DNA from: Motacilla alba alba
Lineage: Eukaryota; Chordata; Aves; Passeriformes; Motacillidae
Length of the DNA stretch: 64,000 nucleotides
Reading direction: 5' to 3'
NCBI RefSeq assembly: GCF_015832195.1
Contig: NC_052019.1
Span: 43,651,016 to 43,715,015 of the forward strand
This document shows, piece by piece, positions 12,301 to 24,749 of the stretch. Position numbers and translations under genes: made by a program. Below the pieces are notes generated by a model that had not been told where the DNA came from, searched no databases, and saw nothing but the letters and a program-made list of their open reading frames with translations. Every line of letters begins with the position of its first letter. The stretch's first letter is position 1.

Positions 12301-15300
12301 CTGGGAGAGGGAAAATACAAGGATTAATAGAATAGGCCTTACAGAAAAATAATCATGAAAGACTACCATTTAAGGTCATCAGTCTGAAAACATCAACAAC
12401 ACATCCCTTTTTTTTTCCTATTTCCTTCTGAAGAAACAAAAGTGCAAATTACCTGAGTTATTCCTGTCAGACTGATGCAGAAGTCTGAAAGCTTGGGATT
12501 AATCTCTGGCTTCACATATTGCTGAAAGGTATCCTCCTGTAACAGGAGAATCAATTGCTCAGCTGCAGCACACTCTGCAGCCTGCAAGGCAACTTCTCTG
12601 GCTCACCTGCAGCCCAAAGGCAACAGCAGCTACTTGTCCTGCTGCAGGCAAAAAGGAGTGTGCACCACCTGAGCCAGCAGGAGCCTCCTGACTGGCTGAC
12701 ATCAAATTCCTAACAGGACAGATAGCTTTCCAACCAGAACATGGCCATCCTCTCAGCCAGTAAGCACCTAAGAGTGGGAATTTGGATTTAAGAGGGGAAA
12801 AAGGACAGACTGCAAAAAAGCTGAGGATTTGGGAAAATAAGAGTGAAAGTAAGGAAAAAATAAGTGAGAGGCATGAGCAAAGCATTATGTTTTTTAGGTG
12901 GTATCTCTAAAGGTTCACTTGCAATTCAAGGAAAGCAACCAGCTGCACACCTCAGAAGCTTCAGGCAAGTCCTACGGCTCTGGATGCCAGCCAGGCAGAG
13001 ACAAACAAATTCTCACTCTGGGAAACTGAGCAACACAGGAGTGAAGACTGAAGGCAAGTTTCATGGAAAAAAGAAAGCCCCAAATCCCTGCTGTCATACA
13101 AAACCTTTTGGACAGACAAAAAAAAAACCAACAAAACAAAACACTCTAAGAGCAATAAAAACAATCCTGCACAATCCTTTTTCTGCTCTCAAGTCACACA
13201 TGCAGCTATTATTTACGGTAGCATCACAATGATTACTGGAAATCCTCTTCCCATTAAGTGTTCTTCATAAATGAACCATTAGTCAGAGGTGTGTGTACAT
13301 CCTCTGTTTCACTGGGTCACTCAATTTCAGTTAAGCAGCAGGTAGTTTATCCTAAAAGAAAGCTGTACTGGAACAGAGCACTAGAGGCTAACAAATGGCT
13401 GTGAAGTATGTTTAAAATCAGGTTACACAGCTGTCAGTCTGTTGGGTACAATGTGGAAACAGCTGAGCCTGACAAGAAGTGGAGTTCACTCAACCTCACT
13501 TTCTAGGCCTCTGCATTAGTGTCTTTTAGATCGCCTCACACAGGACCACAGAAATTGATCATTTTTGATTATGATGAATGTCTTGAGTCCTAGAAATAGA
13601 TGTGGGCTTTAAAGCAAGGAAAGAAAAGGCAGGTGGGAACGTACATGAACAACTGAGAAACTCATATCAATAGAGGGAGTCGACAGCAGGAGAATGATCT
13701 ACTTGGATGATCATTTGGAAAATGCTTTCAGAAGAGAAAGTTTTGTTTGTACCTAAGAGGCACAGAGGATAAACCCTTATGAAAAAAAAAAAGTATGCTA
13801 TTTTTAATGAAGTTCAACATCTACTTAGAAACTAATCAAGACTTTCTGATGCAAGCAAGCAACTTCAAACAATAGCATACCAACACAGCCATCAGATCAC
13901 TTACTATTTCCAGGGTACGTGTGTTTACTAAGACAACAGGAAATTCAATTATTTCATGTACAAATTCAGGCGGATTTCCTTCTTCACAAGTTGCTTCAAA
14001 ATCAACGACACAGATGTAGTCATAGCAGCTGTCTCCACTAATGTGTTCCTTCTGCATCAGCTTCTGTTTCTTATAATAGTTTTTCAATCTCTTTTTCAGT
14101 ACATCTTTCACCCCTCTGAAGAAACAGGGAAAGTGACAAAGATGGCACTCTTGTTTAATTATTTCCCTGTTGTAAAACTGAAGCTATATTAAACATTGGA
14201 AAGCTCAACACTTATTAACCTCATTTTGAACACCAGCACATGTGAAGTCTGAATTCCACTTTATCATAGAGGAGAATTAGCCCCATTATCTATACTACAT
14301 TAAACCCATGTTCTGGGATAGCCCAGAGCTGTGATACCCCTCACAATACAACACCAGAGACAGACTGGGAAGCATGGCACAGAGACACTCTGCAGTCACC
14401 CCTGCTTCAGCAAGACTCGATATCCAAAGCCTTTCCAAAGCTCAAGTCTTTGCAGATTACTCGTGTTTGACCTCTGGCCCTGAAAGAAGTACTGCTTCAC
14501 CTGTATTCCCGTGTGCCCTCTACCTGAAGTGATTCATGCCAGAGGCCTTTCGGCATCAGTGGCACAGATAACACAGGATCTCTTTTGAATGCCCACACCT
14601 TACATTTTTCTCAATTTAAATTTCAAATTGAGCTTGAATAACTCAATTAAAATAAAGTATTTGAGATTTCAGTTGTCAAAAAACCTCCTGGTCAAGATCC
14701 TGCTTTTCAGGAGGTTTGTGGCTATAAATAAATTCACATGGCAAGCAACTGAAGTTACTTACTGTGTCCTTTTAATATAAACATTTTAATGTATGAGTGC
14801 ATACGCCAGAACTGCCACGTACCAAACCAGAGCTGAATAAATGAGGATCATTTATCCTTCCAAGGAAGTTATTTCCAAAATTATTCATTACAAATGAACT
14901 CACAGAAGCTGTAAGAGATATGTGTAGCAAGTGGTATTATCAGAAAAGCAGCCCAGTGATCCACAAAGAACTGAAATCAAACTACTAAACATGCATTTGA
15001 GAGCATCAGCTGCTTCTGCAGAGATAACTCTTCTTCACTCTGGTTTATTGGTCTAGTTTAAGTCAATGACCAGTTCATTAAAAGTTGAGACAGTATGGGA
15101 GCTGATGGAGGGGGAAATTACCTCTTTCTTTACCAAACTTATTAAAGAAAGTTGAAAATAGGAAATTATCGACTATCACAATAACCTTGAAGGGAAGGAT
15201 GGTGTGTGGTAATCTGCCCAATACTCTACATTGGAACTGATGCACTATTTGTTTACAGATAAGACATACTTGAATATATTGACAAAAGAAACCTAGCTTG

Positions 15301-17173
15301 GGTAAAAGAGAAATTTTAGGCTTTCAGCATTTACAACTGAATTAAAAAACTCATCTAGAAAACTTATAACCTAAGAGAAGGCCCCAAACACATCATATAC
15401 TATTTGAATTCTGCTTTCAATTTTAAAATCAAAGCAACTGTTAAATAGCTATAGAATTCTACTGTGTTTTACCAAAAATTTTCCCAAGTAATGATAAGAT
15501 TTTTCTCCTCATGAGGCGCAAAATTAATTTAACCAACCGGCTCCCCACCACTACTTCCTCATTCCAGCCACCTACATAAACAACATGCTATTTTTCTCAG
15601 CTGACCTCCTTCACAATATCTCAATATCTTGCCTGGACAGAATTATTAATCTTGCAGGTCATTTCCAGTACAGCAGGAACTACACTATACTCCCTTGCCT
15701 CTGCCTCAGTGAACACAAATCCAGCTCATAATACATTCATTTTTTCACATTTTTCTGGCACACGTATTCAGAGTAGCAAACTCTCCATCTAAAGGTACTT
15801 CTGCTCTGCAGAGATTATATCCTGAGCCCCATCACCAGAGTTTGTAGCAAGTGTCAGATCTGCACTGGCACAGTTAATAAAAATATGGATGTTCTGAAGC
15901 AAGTTGCTGTATGATGAAGGTCTGCAGCACCACCTGAGAACCACAGCAGTTCTTCTTTTCCCCTTGACCAAAAAGAGATGATAAGTACCTTACAGCTATG
16001 TATTCTTGCATTTCTTTGGGTTGCCAGTTGAGACAGCACACATTAAGCAGTTTGCATTAATCCTACAACAAAAGCTGCAACAAGATTGTACATAAAACAA
16101 TTGGTGTCTGGTGCTGTGTCTGCTTTTCACTTTGTGCTGAGTTTCTAAACTTTAAAATAATCATCCCTCATGACTCTACTGCTCTCAAAGATAAATCAAC
16201 ATGTTTACAAATCACCTGGTTTCCAGCTTGAACTCTGCAAGTTTACTTCTGAGCTCTTCTCTGGTCATTCTGTTGATACAACCATTGGTTATAGCAATTT
16301 CTTTGTAAATGGGATCACTGAAGTCGTTTGAACTGGCAGCTGAGGTTTTGCCATTAGTTTCTTGGTCACTGATCCTACAATGCTGTCTACCCTAGAAGAA
16401 AGAGAAATCAGGGGGTTATTTAAGAACGTCAAAACAAGATGCTTGAGCATTTCACAGCTCGTTTTGGCACCAGAACGCAGTAAAGCGTCACACTGTTACA
16501 CTTGTGATCAAACTGAGCGAACTAGCTTGTAGAAAGGTGCAGGAATCAATGCTGAAGCCTGCTCTGAAACAGTGTTTTCCTAAACAGCAACAAACAGAAT
16601 AAAGGGACACTAATGCCCGTGTCTTGAGCCATGTGGAACAGCAGCTCTTGGAGACAAAACTTGAATACGCATCCTAATCTCAGCAGAAAGAGTTCTGTGG
16701 TGCCAACGGGCAAAGCCTTCAGGAGCAGCGAGATTTCTCTCGACGACTGAATTAACCAGAATCCACACCGACGGGGACACGCGGGCCGGTGCCCGATGCG
16801 CGCAAGATAAACAAAGCAATAAAAGAGAGGAAAAGCTACGGGCACTTCCCGGCTCCTGACCGCTGCTCGCGGCCTGCATGGGGCCCACACACGGCGCGAC
16901 CGCGGACGGGCCCGTGGCACCGGCGGCGCCCCTCGGGAGGGGATTCCCGGGCAGCCCCGGGGCAGGGCAGGGCAGGGCCGGGCGGGCCGAGGCCCGAGGC
17001 GGGCGGGCAGCAGGGCCGCCCTGGGCGAGCGGGAGCGGGGCCGCGGCCCGGGGCCAGCACCGTCCGGCCGCGCCGCCCCCGCCGCCCCGCGCACTCACCG
17101 GCGGGCGGGCTGCGGGAGCAGCCGCCGCCTCGTCCCGGGCGGCCGGCGGGCGGCTCTCTTTCTGCTCCTCCAT
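9060..17173 (-). CDS. ERI1: ERI1, 3'-5' exoribonuclease 1 (7 coding exons)
   Basis: Joining seven exons (17173-17099, 16391-16216, 14115-13905, 12536-12453, 11771-11662, 10592-10478, 9302-9060) gives 1,014 nt, or 337 residues plus stop. All introns are GT-AG and phases match. The product is the DEDDh exonuclease that trims the histone mRNA stem-loop and 5.8S rRNA 3' ends and degrades small RNAs, in nucleus and cytoplasm. Residues ~64-98 form the SAP domain, ending in the KDVLKKRLKNYYKKQ helix. The nuclease domain follows, with D122 and E124 (VVDFEATCEEG), D222 (GSWDMSKFL), H281 and D286 (GRPHSGLDDSKN), so it should be active. Human ERI1 is 349 residues. From the SAP domain on the numbering is a constant 12 lower here, so the length difference is in the divergent N-terminus. 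The start chosen has a near-perfect Kozak context (gccgccATGG). An in-frame upstream ATG exists at 17,287. Confidence 0.97.
10478..10592 (-). CDS. ERI1: ERI1 coding exon 6
   Basis: Encodes SWDMSKFLNIQ through KSYGNFYK, residues 220-257, including catalytic D222. It completes the Gly219 codon split across intron 5 (GG then A). Donor AAG before GTTTGT, acceptor CTAAG. Confidence 0.96.
11662..11771 (-). CDS. ERI1: ERI1 coding exon 5
   Basis: Encodes DIVDKADIFPQVLQNVIEW through SMLTD plus two bases of Gly219. The acceptor CCTTAG is preceded, 8 nt further upstream, by a run of 21 T (minus strand). Donor GG before GTATGT. Confidence 0.95.
11782..11802. repeat. Poly-A/T run next to ERI1 exon 5 acceptor
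   Basis: Twenty-one A on the plus strand, which is a 21-T polypyrimidine run on the transcribed minus strand just upstream of the exon 5 acceptor. An A-rich (aaccaacc) tail follows to about 11,840. Confidence 0.9.
12453..12536 (-). CDS. ERI1: ERI1 coding exon 4
   Basis: Exactly 28 codons, EDTFQQYVKPEINP through SLTGITQ (residues 155-182), in phase 0 at both ends. The acceptor is TTACAG before GAGGAT and the donor CAG before GTAATT. This short exon is highly conserved in the family. Confidence 0.96.
13905..14115 (-). CDS. ERI1: ERI1 coding exon 3
   Basis: Completes Arg84 and encodes GVKDVLKKRLKNYYKKQ through RTLEI (residues 85-154). It holds the last SAP helix and the Exo I motif VVDFEATCEEGNPPEFVHE with catalytic D122 and E124. 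Acceptor TTCAG before A GGG GTG; donor ATA before GTAAGT. Confidence 0.97.
16216..16391 (-). CDS. ERI1: ERI1 coding exon 2
   Basis: Encodes GRQHCRISDQETNGK through RMTREELRSKLAEFKLETR, residues 26-84 (last codon split AG|A). The second half starts the SAP domain. Acceptor TTCTTCTAG; donor ACCAG before GTGATT. Confidence 0.96.
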
Positions 17174-17440
17174 GGCGGCGGCCCGTCGAAGGCGGGAGAG
17201 CGCGGAGCCCGCCCCTGGGCGGAGCAGCGGCCCCGTGGGAGACGAGCAGCGGCGGCCGCGGCTCCCGGCGCTCCCGTCCGGCTTCAAACGCTGGGGTGGG
17301 CGTGTGCCGCGCTGCTCCGCCGGCCCTCGGCCCTGCCCCTCTGCAGCACCGCCGCCACCTCCTGCGCCCGCTCAGACCTCCAGGGCCTCTGCCCAGCCGT
17401 GCCCCCGGCGTTTGGGGTCGCGGCAGCTCGCTGGAAGCTC
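16780..17440 (-). promoter_or_regulatory. ERI1: CpG island over ERI1 promoter and exon 1
   Basis: Very GC-rich with dense CpG, in contrast with the AT-rich flanks. It covers exon 1, the start of intron 1 and the sequence upstream, with several GC boxes (ccgcccc/gggcgg). No TATA box is apparent. Long reading frames on both strands here are compositional shadows. Confidence 0.85.
17099..17173 (-). CDS. ERI1: ERI1 coding exon 1
   Basis: Twenty-five codons, MEEQKESRPPAARDEAAAAP and on to ARPP, ending in phase 0 at donor CCG before GTGAGT. The N-terminus is poorly conserved in the family, so the start rests on the Kozak match and on alignment with the usual M-E start of ERI1. The frame stays open upstream to an ATG at 17,287. 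Confidence 0.85.
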
Positions 17441-18128
17441 TCTCCGTGTTACGGGAAACACACACTGAGCAGACACCTCTTTTATGCCTCCGTCCTCCTT
17501 CCCGTGGCACTGATTTAGCACAGAGCACCCGAAACACGGATCTGGGACATCCGCGGTGTGTTGGGTGCCCGGTCACAGCCACCAGAAGGATCCAGATGAC
17601 ACCCAGCCCCTTCCTGCCAGGGAATTTGCCGTGCCTGCTGTTTCCCATATGCCTTAATCCACAGTCAACAAGCGGGGTGAGGTGGGCGACACAAGATGTG
17701 TAAAGTTCTCTGGATCTTCTTGGCCAGGAGGTGGAGGCAAAGCGATGAAGTCTCTCTGTCCATCACAAGCCAGTTTATTTTCCGCTGGTGCTTCCCACAG
17801 TCCTGAAATGCCGCCCAGTATCCTCAGTGATGGAGGCTGATGTGTATTGGCACCCAACTACAGCAATACCACGCCAATACCTCCACATCTGCCAGCCACT
17901 AAACAGCCCAGAATCTTCTCTCTGCCCTGCTGTGGCTGGGGCCCCAGCACCCACCCTCAGCCGGGCCTCCCATCTCTGGTACAGCAGCATCTCCTTGCAG
18001 ATGATGACATCCCCTCCCCCAGACCTGCTGCACAGCGTTTGTCATCCTCGTGTGGGTGCACCACAGAGGTCTGTCTTCTCCACATGAGTGCTGACAGAAG
18101 TGAGATCACACATGTGCTTGGGGCTATA
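17441..18128. other. Intergenic sequence upstream of ERI1
   Basis: No recognisable gene. It lies between the ERI1 CpG island and an LTR. A minus-strand AATAAA at 17,774-17,779 could end a transcript coming from MFHAS1, but there is no supporting structure. Confidence 0.5.
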
Positions 18129-18699
18129 TGTCCTGCATTTGGCTGGGACAGTTAGCTTTCTTGGAGGCTGCTGCAGTGCTGTGCTTTTTGGATTTAGTAT
18201 GAGCATATTGTGGATAATACCTGATGATTTAGTTGTTGCTCAGTAGTGCTCATTCTAAGTCAAAGCCTTTCAGCTCCTCGTGCTCTGCCAGTGAGAATGT
18301 GCACAAGCTGGGAAGAAGGATGGCCAGGACAGCTGACCAGAACTGAGCAGAGGGATATTCCATACCATAGAACATTTTGCCCAGTATATAAATGGAGGGA
18401 AGAGGAGGAGTTGACTGGAAGCTGCTGATGCTCATCCCCCATCACTGGGGGAGGGGCTGGGCTCAGTCAGTGAGGGGCAAGCAATTGTACTGTGCATCAC
18501 CCATCTTTCTTGGGTTTTATTCCTCTCTCTTTCATTGTAATTACTGTAATTAGTATTATTATATTTACTTTGCTTCCATTACTAAACTGCTTTTAAGCCA
18601 GGAGTTTTACTTTTTTCCTATTTTCCTTCCCACCAGGAGGTGGTGGTGAGTGAGCAGCTGTGATGATGCCTAGTTGCCAGAGGGGGTTAAACTGCAGCA
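18129..18699 (+). mobile_element. Degraded avian ERVL-like solo LTR (plus strand)
   Basis: It begins tgtcctgcatttggctggga and runs through text typical of avian LTRs: 'gctgaccagaactgagc', 'gggatattccataccata', then a TATA box (tatataaa, 18,385-18,392). It ends with a gggggttaaactgcagca-type terminus. No coding part (gag/pol) is attached, so it is a solo LTR. I could not find a clear target-site duplication, and the copy carries many substitutions, which suggests age. The class (ERVL) is from memory of the family. Confidence 0.8.
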
Positions 18700-19147
18700 G
18701 TGGGAAGGCATTTGCTCCCATTTTAAATTCATCCTCTTGGTGCTGCCACAAATGCTCCAGTTGCCAAGCAAAGGACCACCTGCCTTACTACTCTGCCTCC
18801 AAAACCTGCTCTGAACACGAGCAGGAAAGCTTTTAACAAATGCAAACAACATGGTATCAATGAGAGCTATTGAGCTGGCCTCACAAACCCATAAAATACT
18901 TTAAAAGGTAGTGGGTAAAAAAGCTGTTCCCCAGAAATCACCTGCCTTGCTAAAGCGGGCAGTGATTTACAGATACTAAATAAGGGGCTCCATGCTCAGA
19001 TTCACTCAATGGCGAATCTCTTCATGACTTTGCTACAGCACAGATCCACAGCTAGGTGCAGACCCTTCCAGAGCTAGAGCCCAAGGAGGCACTGAAAGAG
19101 GAAAAACAAATCACACAGCCAGGACTCTCCTGGAGATTGAGATCACT

Positions 19148-19153
19148 TTTATT
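19148..19153 (-). terminator. MFHAS1: Candidate MFHAS1 3' end polyadenylation signal
   Basis: Minus-strand AATAAA in the context gactgaaaataaaagtgatc, followed 40-50 nt later by a U/GU-rich stretch (tgtgtgatttgttttt). This looks like a true cleavage site. It lies downstream of the last MFHAS1 exon found and 2 kb before the ERI1 promoter, so the best guess is the end of the MFHAS1 3' untranslated region. Confidence 0.45.
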
Positions 19154-22100
19154 TTCAGTCATTTTGGCGAGGACGTGTGGGTAAGTGTGGGTGTGGTGCG
19201 TGTATGTCTGGGCATGCATGTGTGTGTGCGCAGAGTCCTGCCCAGTGATGTAGATTATATGAATACCTGCAGTTACAGTCCATGAACTGAGCCATGAAGC
19301 GTGTCGTGAGAGCTACACTGAGGCCCACTTGCTTGCCTCTTCTTGTGCTTACTGCAGTGCAGCATCTCCACCTCCCGGCACAGCTGTTCCAAGGATGCCA
19401 GCCCAAGATCCCATCCAAAGGGCGCGAGGGGAACTGAGCTCCGGGATCTGGCTCTGCAGGAGTGAGCCAGTGGATTTTCATCTCACTTAGTGAGTTCCTA
19501 AGTAACATTTGCAGTTCCCTTTGACACAACTGTATCTAACTCCTCACCGTGAGGAGCCTCAACTGCTTGGACAAACTTTAGCTGCCTCAGAGGTACAATG
19601 GGAAAGAGAACAGGGACCCCACGTAAGTTCCAGTGCTAGAGCACAGCCAAGCACATCTTGAGTTCCTGGGAAAGCAGCACCCAAATAGGCTACTGAGTTT
19701 TTACAGCCACTATGAAACTGTGGCATGGGGGATGCTGCAAGGGAGATGACCCATGCTTCTGCAGCCCCCAGTCTCTTCCATCCGATCTGAGAGATCATAA
19801 GGCAGGGTAAATCACAAACTAGCCTCTGTTTCAGTTTAACTTTCTAAGGCTGAATCTCCCAAGCTCAGAGCAGAGACAATGCAGAAAGAACAGCACTGCC
19901 ATGAAAGGAGACTAGTCAAAGGGATCCTGGTCTCGTGGCGGACTGGAAACAATCTTACTTCTCTGACCGTTCTGCTTTATAGCAAAGTTAAAACAGAGAT
20001 GTCCCATCACCCAGGACCCTCTACAGCTGCCAGAAGTCTCCAAGTACTCCTGTAAGCCCTAAAATGACCTAAATGTGCAGCATCACCCTTTGGGCTCACT
20101 CTCTCTCACCTCTACCTAGTTATATGCTGCTTAGGGACATGCAATTCCTCACATTACATAGACCCAGAAGAAGGCAAAGCTGCTATCCTGGGAGTTTGAC
20201 TTGGACGGATGCAGTTTTGAATCCCAGGTTTTGCTTCAGAATGTAACACAAGGTACTCCAGGACATCTTCCAGCTGCTGAAAGTCCTGGAGTGCAAAGCA
20301 GCTCGCTAACTCTGGTTCCAAATCTGTCAGAACCAGTTTCAGCAGGAAATCAAAAACCGGTCAAGCAAGGGGTCTGCAAACCAATAAGCAAAACCAGTAC
20401 AATCGTCTTGGGTGAAGTAGGCATCTAGGAGATTGCCAGGAGATTCTCCTCCTACTCCAAAGGAGTTAAATTCTTTGTCAGCTCCACAGGGAGACAGCTG
20501 ATGCCCCAGTCCTTTCTGACCTCTTTATAATACATCTTCAGTAAAGGCTGCAGAGTGCTCCACAGAGGCCTTAGTAATTTCTAACGGTTTGGTAACTCTG
20601 AGCAGGGACAAGAACTGGAACATAATACGTACTCTGAATTCAGGTATCTGCTGTTAGGGCACTGCATCAAGCCCTCTTTCCTTGTGGCTTGATTCATGAA
20701 AAATGACAGATCCTTCAAAAATACAGGGCCCTCATCCCTGGGGCTGAAGGGTATTAAGTGAGGTCTGAGGCAGGAGCTCACCAAAGGGACACTGTATGAG
20801 GATCCCAGGGTGCATCCTTAAAAGACAGCAACAGCAAAATCAAAAGTACTATGAGCTGTTTGTTTGGTTCTCCTGCATGGATCTCCCACCTGGCAACTGC
20901 AAAGGCGAGATGTTTCTGAACTGCATAGAAAATTAAATGGCTTTTGCATATTAAAAAAATTTGGATGAAAACACAGTTACACCAGTTACTAAACAGTGGG
21001 TGGATGAGTAATCACCGTTTTGTATTAAATAGACCCAACTAGATTGATCTCCATACTGCCACATTCCCGGCATTACGGCTTCAGTGCACAGCAGCAGCCT
21101 GAGTGCCTGCAAAGGCCAGGGAACGCTCCCACGGAGGTGGCACACCCCGGCAGGAGGGCTGTGGTCCCAAGGAGCAGGCTGCAAGACGTCTGCTCTGTCC
21201 TCTCATTCCTTCAATGCTCACGCATCCCAGACCAGATGGGCACACTGGGAAACAGGCCTCCGGCTGGAAAAGGATTCCAGTTTGTGGTTTCTTTACAGTG
21301 CGGTTTCCACGCAACTTCACAGCAACAAATCGCTAGTTTCTTCCTATGGAGAACGGAAAGAGAGGTGAGTAGCAGCAAAACAGGAGGAGAAGGCCGCTCA
21401 GCACGGGAGGTGACAGTAGGGAATGCTCTAACACAAGTTCTGCCTGTACCAGGCATGGTTCATGGCCAGCAAGACTCAGGACAAGGGAGTTTCCTAGCAT
21501 TATTCCTGAGCACCATTCAAAGATCTCACCTCCCTTTCACCTTCTCCAGCCACACAGACAATTCTGAGTCTCCAGTTTATCCACAGCAATACAGAAGCAC
21601 AATCAATTAATGATTCTCACTGACGTAAGGTTCATTGCCAGAGGTAGCAGGTCAACACATGAAATCTGAGCCCAAGCTACCCTCCCAAGCTGGCATGGTA
21701 CCCTGAAGAAACAGGAAGCTGACTGAGCTGCCAGCTTTTATTTGGCCGCTTTTCCCCCTGAAGTAAGGTACATGGCTTGATTTCTTCTACCTGGCCTCTG
21801 GATCTCCTCCTGGAGTGGATTCTGCCCTGCTTTCCCAGCATTAAGTTCTTGTCAATGGGAAGATTTACAGCCTTGTGCATAAGGCTGGCATTTGAAGGAT
21901 CAGAAACCAGGGGAATATCATCTGTGCAACTGCAGCAGGTCCCAATAGGACACATCACTCTCTTGCAGTGGTTGCAGGCCTGGCCAGCTCACATCCTGGT
22001 GGGCACTGCCTGTATCACCCATCCCAGGTCTGCCATCACAGCCCAAAGAATTAAGAGCTGAATATTAACACAAGTATTTTAAGTCCCTCATCTCTCAGAC

Positions 22101-24749
22101 CTCCCCCAGCATCTGATGAAGGGATTCTGGCTCTGGAAATGCATGCCTCCTATTGATTTACATTAAATAAATATTTGCATGGAGCAAGACTCACATAGCA
22201 CAGTTACCAGGGCTCAGCTGCTGGGCACAAACTAACAGCAACATCTTAGAAGTCCTCAAAGCCACACAACTGGGGGAGAAACCACAACTTTGGTACCAGT
22301 GCTCAGCCTGCCCTTTTCCACATCTGGAGAGGGAAGATGGCTGCTCATGAAGCACGGCTGCCAGGGGCATCAGGATCAGTTTGTACCACACAGCCACACA
22401 CTGTTCACCAGATGTCTACACAAAGATGCCTGGGTGGCTTTCCTAGGAGGGTGACCAAGATCTATATTTTTAGTGCTCCAGTGGACACAGTGCACAGAGA
22501 GTACCGCAATGGCAGTACCAAAGCATCCAGCCATGGCAGACCAGCAGCTGTTCAGGGATAATGGTTGCACTAGGGATAAGAAATAGCATGTGCCAGAGGC
22601 ACACTGACTGCCTTGCTTTTGTCCCTGCAGGATCACAGCACATCCTCACCACTTCATGGCACAACAAATGTGAACGCACAGGGCAGGAAACATTTCCCAG
22701 CCTGCTTCTCTGCCAGCCTCCACTCAAGATTGCTGAATGGGACACAGCCAACTTTTTTGTGGTGGAGCAATTTTAAAGGCTTTGCAGTACCAACCCAGCA
22801 AACTCCCCAGCAAAGCTTTGGCTAACTGCCACAAAACTCACTTGTCCAGGAACAAATCCAGGGAATCCCGCTACAGCTCATTTCAAGAGACTTTCCTCCA
22901 AGCAGGTCTGAATTAAATGGTATACCAAGAACATTTTTACATTCATCATGAGATCCAAATGGGTTTTCAGCACGCGTTCAATGGGTCCACAGAAGCCTAT
23001 CCCCAGTGTTTTCCCTCCGGCCAGAGGCCCTGACATCTGCAGCAATCATTTTCCTTCATGCCTTGTCATCCCCAACCTCCAGATGACTTCATCCACTCCA
23101 GCCATGAGGCCCCCACCTGGGAGCTGCCCCTGCCCCACAGCATTTCTTTCAGGGTCCAAAGTCCAAAGTCCCATTGATCCCCGTCAGCATCAACTCCACA
23201 ACTGGAAAGATGGGAGCACTGCAGAGCATCGGCCATGTTCTGCCCGGTGGAAAACCTTTGGCACCAGCACTGACGGTTTATCTGGAAGAGGAAAGGATAA
23301 AGAAAAAAGTAATATAGCAGGGTTCATAGCGCTTATGATGAATAACATAAGACACATGATTTTCTCTAGGCTTCTAAATAGGGAGCGTGAAGTGAAGAAA
23401 AAGTAACACAGGCTTTTTTGAGAACACAAGTTTCCAGCCAGCAGAGTGACTGTGAAACTGGGACACAGTTAACAGACGTTGTGGAAGGCAGGCCAGAGGA
23501 CAAGGAGGATTGGAGGCATAGCCTGACAGCACAGTACAATAAAAACGGCACCTGCAGGTTAGAAATGCACTGTGCCAAATACACACACACACAGGAGAAC
23601 CAAATGAATAGGCAGAAATAACCTGTGGCTCAGTATCAGAGCATCTTTGTTTTCTGCCCCAGGTGGGCACTTCAACCTCACCTTCACACACAGCTCAACA
23701 ACCAACCATCATCAGAGTTATTCTCTACCAGGAGTGGTATTTTGGAATGGGAGGGTACTGAACAGAGAGAACAGCATCTACAGCTACTGTCAAGACACTG
23801 AAGTGAAAGTAACAGGCATTCACATACAGCAGCAGACACCAGCAAGACACTCAGCTGCTCCTCTAAGCTCTCTACCAAATTCCCTTGTGCCACTCCAATT
23901 AGACAGACCCTGGCTGAATTTCTGTTTTTCTGGGAAACCCATGCATCAAAAAGCCAAGGCACTGTCTGCTTTTGTGAGTGTTGTTCCACATTTTTTTCCC
24001 ATCACAATACAGCTCTGTTTTCCAAGCACATTCCCACTCTGTGGAGTGAAGTACATATAGGCTATAGATACACAAGAGGGTAGGGCTCCTGTCCAAGGGG
24101 ACCTCACCAAGTTGGAGGACTGAATCAGCAACGGTGCTGTAAAATTCAACAAGGACAAGTGTATAACTCTACTCCTACAACAGGACAACCCCATGCACCA
24201 CCACAGCCTGGAGTCCTGCTGGCTTGGGATCTGGTGGAGAACATGTTGAACACAAGCCAGTAATGCATCTTATGGCAATGAAAACCAAGTTAATAGAATA
24301 AAATAATAAGGGAGCCTCAGATGGAACAAAAGGAAAGAAGTTCTGTCCCAGAATAAAATCTGGAGAGGTGGTAGCACCTCCATCCTTGTCATCCAAGGAT
24401 GACACCCTCATCTATACAAGGTCCCAAGGAATCTGACTTGCCAATGAGAGTGGTTCTGCTTGAGAAGGGGGTGTACAGAAATCTCCTGAAGTCCCATCCT
24501 ACCAAAACCCACCTATGACTGCATTATCTCCTGATCTTACATCTGCCACAACACAGCTCAGAGAACACCTCAGCCCATATCACTGTACTTCTTATCCTCT
24601 GAGTGGGTTGTCTATAGCCACAAATCATTAGAACAGTCCCCAGGCTGTGGGGCTGCTACCTTCCAGAAAGAAGTGCTTAGTGAGGGCATGTTTTATGTAG
24701 GCTTTCTGGTGTCTACTGACAGGGGAATAGGTCTGCTTTCTGGTCTCAC
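19154..24749 (-). other. MFHAS1: Presumed MFHAS1 intron 2, last exon and 3' UTR
   Basis: The region lies between MFHAS1 exon 2 and the candidate polyadenylation site. I looked on the minus strand for a short exon encoding the conserved KNVGEKHRNQ-like tail after a splice acceptor and did not find one. Minor features are a GT-rich stretch at 19,175-19,232 and a short (CA)n at 23,580-23,594. No other gene is recognised. Exon boundaries need transcript data. Confidence 0.4.

Noticed and set aside
16789..17703. Long plus-strand frame (304 codons) across the ERI1 CpG island, and several overlapping frames
   Set aside because: Arg/Pro/Gly-rich composition with no domain. High GC removes stop codons, and it is antisense to ERI1 exon 1.
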